Positions 6,706 to 9,618 of a stretch of 9,618 nt of DNA are shown here, piece by piece; position 1 is the stretch's first letter; the number at the start of each line of letters is the position of its first letter. Origin of the DNA: Candidatus Levybacteria bacterium RIFCSPLOWO2_12_FULL_37_14 (GTDB lineage: Bacteria; Patescibacteriota; Microgenomatia; Levybacterales; UBA12049); the NCBI GenBank assembly GCA_001782645.1, contig MFPH01000018.1, positions 1-9,618 on the forward strand. The letters run 5' to 3'. Under the pieces are notes generated by a model that was given only the letters and a program-made list of their open reading frames with translations, did no database searches and was not told the origin of the DNA. The translations under genes and the position numbers were made by a program.

Positions 6706-6842
6706 CGAAGTCCGCCAAAAAACGCAGCATGAGGCGTATTCGAATAGAATCTAAAGCCGAATGCTAAGTTTAGGCGGAGTAGACACGCGAAGCGCAAGAA
6801 TATCAAAGTTAAACAAAGTTCGTAGATAACAAATAATTCAAT

Positions 6843-6925
6843 GCCCAGGTGATGAAATGGTAGACATGCAGTGTTCAGAACGCTGTGCTCGCAAGGGCTT
6901 GGGAGTTCGAGTCTCCCCCTGGGCA
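6843..6925 (+). tRNA. tRNA-Leu (anticodon CAG)
   Basis: This is a class II tRNA of 83 nt. The acceptor GCCCAGG pairs perfectly with CCTGGGC. The D-loop has AAATGGTAGA. The anticodon stem is CAGTG/CGCTG with loop TTCAGAA, anticodon CAG at 6873-6875. The long variable arm contains TGCTCGCAAGGGCTT, and the T-arm is GGGAG-TTCGAGT-CTCCC. The discriminator is A6925, followed by encoded CCA at 6926-6928, unlike the other tRNAs in this window. It decodes CUG. Confidence 0.95.
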
Positions 6926-6961
6926 CCACGTAAAACGTGGTTAAAGTCGCGTTTGACGCGA
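6925..6961 (+). terminator. Two adjacent short hairpins after tRNA-Leu(CAG); possible weak terminator or processing signal
   Basis: ACCACGT (6925-6931) pairs with ACGTGGT (6935-6941) around an AAA loop. TCGCGT (6947-6952) pairs with ACGCGA (6956-6961) around TTG. Neither is followed by a proper T-tract, so an intrinsic terminator is uncertain. The first hairpin includes the tRNA discriminator and CCA, so it would compete with the mature 3' end. Confidence 0.45.
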
Positions 6962-6969
6962 TACATTTA

Positions 6970-6978
6970 TGATAAAAT
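6970..6978 (+). promoter_or_regulatory. Extended -10 promoter of the tRNA-Leu(GAG)/tRNA-Val unit
   Basis: TGATAAAAT gives a TGN extension directly before TAAAAT (6973-6978). The expected start, about 6985, is a few bases before tRNA-Leu(GAG). A TTGACG at 6953-6958 is only 14 bp away, too close for an ordinary -35, so the extended -10 probably carries the activity. Confidence 0.5.
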
Positions 6979-6989
6979 AAACAAGATTT

Positions 6990-7071
6990 GGGCTTGTGGC
7001 GGAATTGGTATACGCGTACGCTTGAGGTGCGTATTCCGAAAGGAGTGGAGGTTCAAGTCCTCTCAGGCCCA
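6990..7071 (+). tRNA. tRNA-Leu (anticodon GAG)
   Basis: This is a class II tRNA of 82 nt. The acceptor GGGCTTG pairs with CAGGCCC, with one G-U. The D-arm has GGCGGAATTGGTATACGC. The anticodon stem is TACGC/GCGTA with loop TTGAGGT, anticodon GAG. The variable arm is TTCCGAAAGGAGT and the T-arm GGAGG-TTCAAGT-CCTCT. The discriminator is A7071 with no encoded CCA. It decodes CUC/CUU. Only four bases separate it from tRNA-Val, so both must come from one precursor. Confidence 0.96.
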
Positions 7072-7075
7072 CTTT

Positions 7076-7147
7076 GGACGGTTAGCTCAGCGGTAGAGCG
7101 CTTCGTTTACATCGAAGATGTCAGGGGTTCAAATCCCTTACCGTCCA
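7076..7147 (+). tRNA. tRNA-Val (anticodon TAC)
   Basis: The 72-nt cloverleaf has acceptor GGACGGT/ACCGTCC, D-stem GCTC/GAGC with loop AGCGGTA, and anticodon stem CTTCG/CGAAG with loop TTTACAT, giving TAC. The T-arm is AGGGG-TTCAAAT-CCCTT, with one G-U. The discriminator is A7147, followed by CCC, so CCA is not encoded. It lies four bases after tRNA-Leu(GAG). Confidence 0.97.
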
Positions 7148-7169
7148 CCCACAAACCAGCCTCGTAAGC

Positions 7170-7198
7170 TTGACAACCATAGCAGAATATGCAACTAT
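7170..7198 (+). promoter_or_regulatory. Candidate promoter of the first wall-hydrolase gene
   Basis: A perfect TTGACA (7170-7175) is followed after 17 bp by AACTAT (7193-7198), with TATTAT at 7196-7201 as an alternative -10. Either would start transcription close to ATG 7207, giving a leaderless mRNA from that codon. The -10 is weak, so this is tentative. Confidence 0.5.
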
Positions 7199-7206
7199 TA
7201 TTATTG

Positions 7207-7785
7207 ATGAGAAAGATTATTCTGTCTATTTCTTTCTTTACTTTTACACCCATTTTACTCTCAATAAGTATTGTCTACTTCCTTTTTTTATCCTACAACT
7301 CCAGACTCCACAAGGGACTAATTAGTCATAGTTCTAATCGCGGTGTGGCATTCGCCGCTCTTCCGTCTGCGGAAAATGTGCTTGGAGATAGCATCATCTC
7401 CAAGGACGCAAGAATAGAGATAGTAAGGCAATTTTTTGCCAGGTATAAATCTCCGCTTGAACCTTTTGCTTCAAACGTTGTGAAAGATGCAGACAAATAC
7501 GGACTTGATTTTCGCTTGCTTCCCGCTATTGCAATGCAGGAATCTAACCTGTGTCAAAAAATCATAACTGATTCTTACAACTGCTGGGGATTTGGGATAT
7601 ACGGCAATAAAGTAACCAGATTCGATAGCTATCCCGAAGCTATTGGTACCGTAACCAAAACGCTCGCTACCAACTATATCGCCGGGGGCTTAAATACTCC
7701 TGAAGAAATTATGAAAAAATATACCCCATCCAACAATGGCTCATGGGCTTACAGCGTTAATTACTTCATGGAACTACTCCAATAA
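7207..7785 (+). CDS. Membrane-anchored lysozyme/glucosaminidase-fold wall hydrolase (paralogue 1)
   Basis: This is a probable peptidoglycan hydrolase of the lysozyme-like superfamily (glucosaminidase/lytic-transglycosylase type), acting outside the membrane. From ATG 7207 it has 192 residues. An N-terminal hydrophobic anchor spans about residues 3-29, followed by a linker of about 40 residues. The catalytic domain begins at RIEIVRQFFARYKSPL (69-84). Glu112 in AIAMQESN is the expected catalytic acid. NCWGFGIYG (125-133), a conserved turn, and SWAYSVNYFMELL near the C-terminus also match the fold. It shares the same motif order with the gene at 7979-8527. ATG 7189 is an in-frame alternative start adding MQLLLL. 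I prefer 7207 because the nearby promoter predicts a leaderless start there and the basic MRK head suits an anchor. The exact bond cleaved cannot be told. Confidence 0.75.
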   Translation: MRKIILSISFFTFTPILLSISIVYFLFLSYNSRLHKGLISHSSNRGVAFAALPSAENVLGDSIISKDARIEIVRQFFARYKSPLEPFASNVVKDADKYGLDFRLLPAIAMQESNLCQKIITDSYNCWGFGIYGNKVTRFDSYPEAIGTVTKTLATNYIAGGLNTPEEIMKKYTPSNNGSWAYSVNYFMELLQ

Positions 7786-7795
7786 ACCGCGGGGC

Positions 7796-7824
7796 TTGAC
7801 AAACCTATAGTTACTTGATATAAT
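7796..7824 (+). promoter_or_regulatory. Full-consensus sigma70 promoter
   Basis: TTGACA (7796-7801), exactly 17 bp, then TATAAT (7819-7824): every base matches consensus. The expected start is about 7831. It begins 11 bp after the preceding stop codon and points directly into the terminator at 7834-7877, so it does not look like an ordinary gene promoter. Confidence 0.85.
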
Positions 7825-7830
7825 GCTAGG

Positions 7831-7877
7831 TAGATCCTAAGGTATGCCTTTCCAAATGCATACGTTAGGATTTTTTT
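7831..7877 (+). ncRNA. Predicted mini-transcript of about 45 nt (promoter-to-terminator unit)
   Basis: The start predicted by the consensus promoter and the end of the terminator T-tract bound an RNA that is almost entirely one hairpin. It has room for no useful ORF. It could be a hairpin sRNA, a decoy, or an attenuator leader for the downstream hydrolase gene at 7979. The prediction rests on promoter and terminator alone. Confidence 0.5.
7834..7877 (+). terminator. Intrinsic terminator
   Basis: ATCCTAAGGTATGC (7834-7847) pairs with GCATACGTTAGGAT (7858-7871) at 13 of 14 positions, with one G-G mismatch (7841/7864). The loop is ten bases, and seven T follow (7871-7877). This should terminate well on the plus strand. 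It would serve both the preceding hydrolase gene and the mini-transcript. Confidence 0.9.
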
Positions 7878-7891
7878 GTTGCCTTCATTAA

Positions 7892-7958
7892 TGTCATCCC
7901 GAACTTGTTTCGGGATCTCTCTTAAAAAATGAGATGCTGAAATAAATTCAGCATGACA
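7892..7958. repeat. Palindromic intergenic repeat (REP/MITE-like) with two nested hairpins
   Basis: The element opens with TGTCAT and closes with ATGACA. Inside are CCCGAA/TTCGGG (7898-7913), GATCTC paired with GAGAT across the short centre, and ATGCTGAA/TTCAGCAT (7934-7954). It can form a cruciform of 67 bp. The CCCGAACTTGTTTCGGG core flanked by TGTCAT is, from memory, a common style of dispersed intergenic repeat in many unrelated bacteria. Its copy number here cannot be judged from one window. It lies between the terminator and the second hydrolase gene. Confidence 0.8.
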
Positions 7959-7978
7959 ATGAAAACAATCACTTTGCT

Positions 7979-8527
7979 ATGAAAAAATTTTATTCTTTAA
8001 TATTGTTTTTTGTACTTTTTTTGTCGCTCGTTTCGAAATCCTATGCGCAGGAATTGGCCGCCGGTTCTTCTGCTGCGCTTTTAAAACCAGCTGCTCAGGA
8101 GACAACCGATAGTCGTGTGAGAATTCTGAGGGAATTTTTGGAAAAATATAATTCTCCCCTGTCCTTATTTGCCGGAACTTTTGTGGAAACTGCTGACGAA
8201 TATAATTTGGACTGGAAATTAGTGGCTGCAATTTCAGGAGTTGAATCCACTTTTGGCCGCGAAATTCCATATGAATCTTTTAACGGATGGGGATGGGGAA
8301 TATATGGAGACAACATGATCAGATTTTCCTCCTGGAATCAGGGAATTGAAACTGTTTCCGAAGGCTTGAGAACGAATTATATTAATAAGTGGGGAGCAAG
8401 AGACGTCTATGAGATCGGAAGGTTTTATGCATCTTCTCTCACATGGGCGCAAAGAGTTGAATATTTCATGAATAAAATTGATGAGTATCAAAATTTAAAT
8501 TTAGCCAGCCTACCTATTTCACTATAA
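7979..8527 (+). CDS. Secreted lysozyme/glucosaminidase-fold wall hydrolase (paralogue 2)
   Basis: This 182-residue exported protein has a classical Sec signal peptide: MKK, a hydrophobic core at 6-19, and cleavage expected after SYA (Ala23). The mature domain starts at RVRILREFLEKYNSPL (46-61). Glu89 in AAISGVEST is the expected catalytic acid. FNGWGWGIYGDNMIRF (101-116) and TWAQRVEYFMNKI (155-167) follow, in the same order as in the gene at 7207-7785. The two are therefore tandem paralogues that differ in export mode: this one looks cleaved and released, the other anchored. No Shine-Dalgarno precedes ATG 7979, and no good promoter is seen between the repeat and the start. It probably acts on peptidoglycan, but substrate specificity is not readable. 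Confidence 0.75.
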   Translation: MKKFYSLILFFVLFLSLVSKSYAQELAAGSSAALLKPAAQETTDSRVRILREFLEKYNSPLSLFAGTFVETADEYNLDWKLVAAISGVESTFGREIPYESFNGWGWGIYGDNMIRFSSWNQGIETVSEGLRTNYINKWGARDVYEIGRFYASSLTWAQRVEYFMNKIDEYQNLNLASLPISL

Positions 8528-8533
8528 TTCGTG

Positions 8534-8539
8534 TATAAT
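8534..8539 (+). promoter_or_regulatory. Candidate -10 box of the tRNA-Leu/trigger factor unit
   Basis: A perfect TATAAT lies seven bases after the hydrolase stop codon, and the expected start is about 8546. No good -35 sits 16-18 bp upstream, so this is a partial promoter call. It is the only promoter-like signal I see before the tRNA-Leu locus and tig. Confidence 0.5.
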
Positions 8540-8552
8540 AATTCAATCGCTT

Positions 8553-8570
8553 GCGGACGTGGCGAAATGA
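8553..8570 (+). repeat. Truncated first copy of a tRNA-Leu 5' end
   Basis: GCGGACGTGGCGAAATGA is followed immediately by GCGGATGTGGCGAAATGG, an 18-bp tandem duplication with 16 matches. It corresponds to acceptor 5' strand plus D-stem of the outer tRNA-Leu. No complementary CGTCCGC acceptor 3' strand exists downstream, so this copy is non-functional as a tRNA. Confidence 0.85.
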
Positions 8571-8771
8571 GCGGATGTGGCGAAATGGTAGACCTGCCCG
8601 ACAGTGCCAAAGCCAGGGTGGCGAAATGGTAGACGCGCATGGTTTAGGACCATGTGGGGAAACCTTTGGAGGTTCGAGTCCTCTCCCTGGCACAGTCTTT
8701 GGCAGGCGGGCGCGATAGGTTTAGGACCTATTGACCGCAAGGTCTTAGGGATTCGAGTCCTCTCATCCGCA
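8571..8771 (+). pseudogene. Outer tRNA-Leu(TAG)-like gene interrupted by a complete tRNA-Leu
   Basis: The 5' part (8571-8592) supplies acceptor GCGGATG and the D-arm up to GGTAGA. The 3' part (8711-8771) supplies CGC of the D-stem, anticodon stem ATAGG/CCTAT with loop TTTAGGA (anticodon TAG) and variable arm GACC-GCAA-GGTC. It also supplies a T-arm and acceptor CATCCGC, which pairs perfectly with the 5' part, then discriminator A8771. Between them, 8593-8710 (118 bp) holds another whole tRNA-Leu. The T-stem AGGGA/CCTCT has an A-C mismatch at the normally invariant 53-61 pair, so the outer gene is probably decayed even if the insert were removed. It ends seven bases before the trigger factor ATG. 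Confidence 0.75.
8612..8692 (+). tRNA. tRNA-Leu (anticodon TAG), nested inside another tRNA-Leu
   Basis: This complete 81-nt class II tRNA has acceptor GCCAGGG/CCCTGGC, fully paired, and D-stem GCG/CGC with GAAATGGTAGA. The anticodon stem is CATGG/CCATG with loop TTTAGGA, giving TAG at 8645-8647. The variable arm follows, then T-arm GGAGG-TTCGAGT-CCTCT and discriminator A8692. CCA is not encoded. It should read CUA/CUG and is the intact copy of the locus. TGCCAAA (8605-8611) and TTTGGCA (8698-8704) flank it and extend the acceptor helix, separated on the 3' side by a small bulge. Confidence 0.93.
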
Positions 8772-8778
8772 CTAAATT

Positions 8779-9618
8779 ATGAATAAAAATATAACTACTG
8801 CTCTACAAAAAGAACCGAATGGAACAATCCGGCTGACAATTACAATTCCGTCAGCGGATGTAAAAAAAACATGGGAAGAAATGATGCTGGAAGTTGTAAA
8901 TAATGCGGAAGTTCAAGGTTTTAGGAAAGGTAAAGCTCCGAGAAAATTAGTTGAAGAAAAAGCTGATAAAGAAAAAATCAGAGAAGAAGTTTTAAAAAAA
9001 CTTTTACCGATTGCATATACGCAAGCCGTAAAAACTCAGGGAATAAAACCAATTATAAATCCCAAAATTCATGTTGAAAAATTAGCAGATCCGGACACAA
9101 ATAAAGATTGGCAATTTACGGCTTTGACCTGTGAAGCTCCAATTATTAAGTTGGGTAAGTACAAGGAAAACATTCAGAAAATCACTGCAAAAAGTAAAAT
9201 CATTATTCCCGGCAAGGAGCCTGTACCTGTCAAATTCGAAGATATCGTAAAAGCATTACTGGACAATATTACAGCCGAAATACCGGGAATCCTGGTTGAC
9301 AACGAAACAGATAGGCTTTTGTCTCAAACCCTTGAAGATGTCAAAAAGCTAGGATTAACGCTTGATCAATACTTGTCTTCAACCGGCAAAAACCCACAAA
9401 TTTTAAGGGAAGAATATAGGAAAAAAGCGGAAAACGATATTAAGCTCGAATTTACACTTTTAAAAATTGCAGAAGAAGAAAAGATCGTAGTTGAAGAAAA
9501 AGAAATCGAAGAGGCGATAAAGGCTAGCAAGAGTGACGACGAAAGAAAAAATCTAGAAGCTAACCGGTATCTTCTCGCTAGTATTTTAAGACAGCAAAAA
9601 ACCCTTGATTTTCTTAAA
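8779..9618 (+). CDS. tig: Trigger factor, PPIase-less form (3' end outside window)
   Basis: This is a ribosome-associated chaperone that meets nascent chains at the exit tunnel. It has 280 codons without a stop to the window edge. The N-terminal ribosome-binding domain covers about residues 1-115, with the signature GFRKGKAP at 47-54. The FKBP-type peptidyl-prolyl isomerase domain of about 90 residues, normally next, is missing. The chain passes through a short linker (SKIIIPGKEPVPVKF) directly into the C-terminal helical domain at about 152 onward (ITAEIPGILVDNETDRLL, then EEYRKKAENDIKLEFTLLKIA). PPIase-less trigger factors are known in reduced genomes. ATG 8779 lies only seven bases after the tRNA-like 3' end, with no room for a Shine-Dalgarno. 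Its mRNA may come from the tRNA transcript after 3' processing. Confidence 0.93.
   Translation, partial: MNKNITTALQKEPNGTIRLTITIPSADVKKTWEEMMLEVVNNAEVQGFRKGKAPRKLVEEKADKEKIREEVLKKLLPIAYTQAVKTQGIKPIINPKIHVEKLADPDTNKDWQFTALTCEAPIIKLGKYKENIQKITAKSKIIIPGKEPVPVKFEDIVKALLDNITAEIPGILVDNETDRLLSQTLEDVKKLGLTLDQYLSSTGKNPQILREEYRKKAENDIKLEFTLLKIAEEEKIVVEEKEIEEAIKASKSDDERKNLEANRYLLASILRQQKTLDFLK

Larger units (their letters stand above)
6647..6842. other. Gene-free region before tRNA-Leu(CAG): promoter, tRNA fragment, structured leader
   Basis: No convincing protein gene lies here; the minus-strand frame across it is only the antisense of the tRNA. It contains the promoter at 6652-6680 and a 17-nt copy of the tRNA-Leu 5' end at 6689-6705. 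Several small inverted repeats follow: TCCGCC 6711-6716 with GGCGGA 6773-6778, ACGC/GCGT around 6722-6736, and palindromic ATTCGAAT near 6738-6745. GGCGGAGTAGACACGCG at 6773-6789 resembles the D-arm of a leucine tRNA with a few bases missing, but that resemblance is weak. Confidence 0.6.

Noticed and set aside
6773..6789. Decayed tRNA-Leu D-arm within the leader of tRNA-Leu(CAG)
   Set aside because: GGCGGAGTAGACACGCG resembles a leucine D-arm, but it lacks several loop bases and no acceptor, anticodon or T-arm can be found around it.
6636..6929. Minus-strand ORF of 97 residues across the tRNA-Leu(CAG) region
   Set aside because: Its N-terminal half is the antisense of the tRNA, which yields the familiar spurious GRLELPSP...LPFHHLG type peptide; the rest crosses the structured leader and has no protein-like features.
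6953..6978. Standard -35/-10 promoter TTGACG...TAAAAT
   Set aside because: The spacer is only 14 bp, outside the usual 16-18; an extended -10 call was kept instead.
7892..7958. Second intrinsic terminator
   Set aside because: The hairpins are not followed by a T-tract and the element is symmetrical end to end, so a dispersed palindromic repeat fits better.
8593..8710. Group I or group II self-splicing intron in the outer tRNA
   Set aside because: The insert is 118 bp, most of it a tRNA; there is no room for a catalytic core, and the position is the D-stem, not the anticodon loop.
8543..8740. Minus-strand and plus-strand ORFs across the nested tRNA-Leu locus
   Set aside because: They are translations of tRNA sequence and have no independent support.

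Overview
The window looks like part of a streamlined bacterial genome, most plausibly a Candidate Phyla Radiation (Patescibacteria, perhaps Microgenomates-like) member. This is an inference from moderately AT-rich DNA, very short intergenic gaps, start codons that mostly lack a Shine-Dalgarno sequence, a trigger factor with no peptidyl-prolyl isomerase domain, a Thermotoga/archaeal-style S-adenosylhomocysteinase, and many small tRNA transcription units. Nothing marks it as a plasmid or phage.

Layout. 1-645: the tail of an unrecognised gene, a 31-residue membrane peptide on the minus strand, the divisome protein FtsB/DivIC, and tRNA-Gly(CCC). 698-2320: an anchored exported right-handed beta-helix protein. 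2325-6038, all on the minus strand and read from high to low coordinate: a degenerate aminoglycoside-phosphotransferase-like protein, a small GIY-YIG nuclease, tRNA-Phe(GAA), a PfkB/adenosine-type kinase and S-adenosylhomocysteinase. The last two form a clear functional pair: the hydrolase releases adenosine and the kinase can trap it as AMP, which pulls the methylation cycle forward. 6062-6646: a DUF1361 membrane protein, divergent from the phosphotransferase-like gene and served by an apparently leaderless promoter. 6647-7147: a tRNA cluster, Leu(CAG), Leu(GAG), Val(TAC). 7207-8527: two paralogous lysozyme/glucosaminidase-fold wall hydrolases. Between them lie a consensus promoter that fires straight into an intrinsic terminator, and a palindromic intergenic repeat. 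8534-8771: an unusual tRNA-Leu locus. 8779 to the window edge: trigger factor, incomplete.

Most unusual points. (1) A complete tRNA-Leu(TAG) sits inside a second tRNA-Leu(TAG)-like gene. The insertion is at the 3' strand of the outer D-stem, and the inner tRNA sits at the tip of a base-paired stalk. (2) Extra copies of tRNA 5' ends occur beside three tRNA loci: direct copies at 6689 and 8553, and an inverted copy at 4705. (3) Five TTTGA[C/T] boxes spaced 10, 11, 10 and 11 bp apart, one DNA turn each, run into the -35 element of the DUF1361 promoter. (4) A perfect TTGACA-17-TATAAT promoter is followed within about 10 bp by a terminator hairpin, so its full product would be only about 45 nt.
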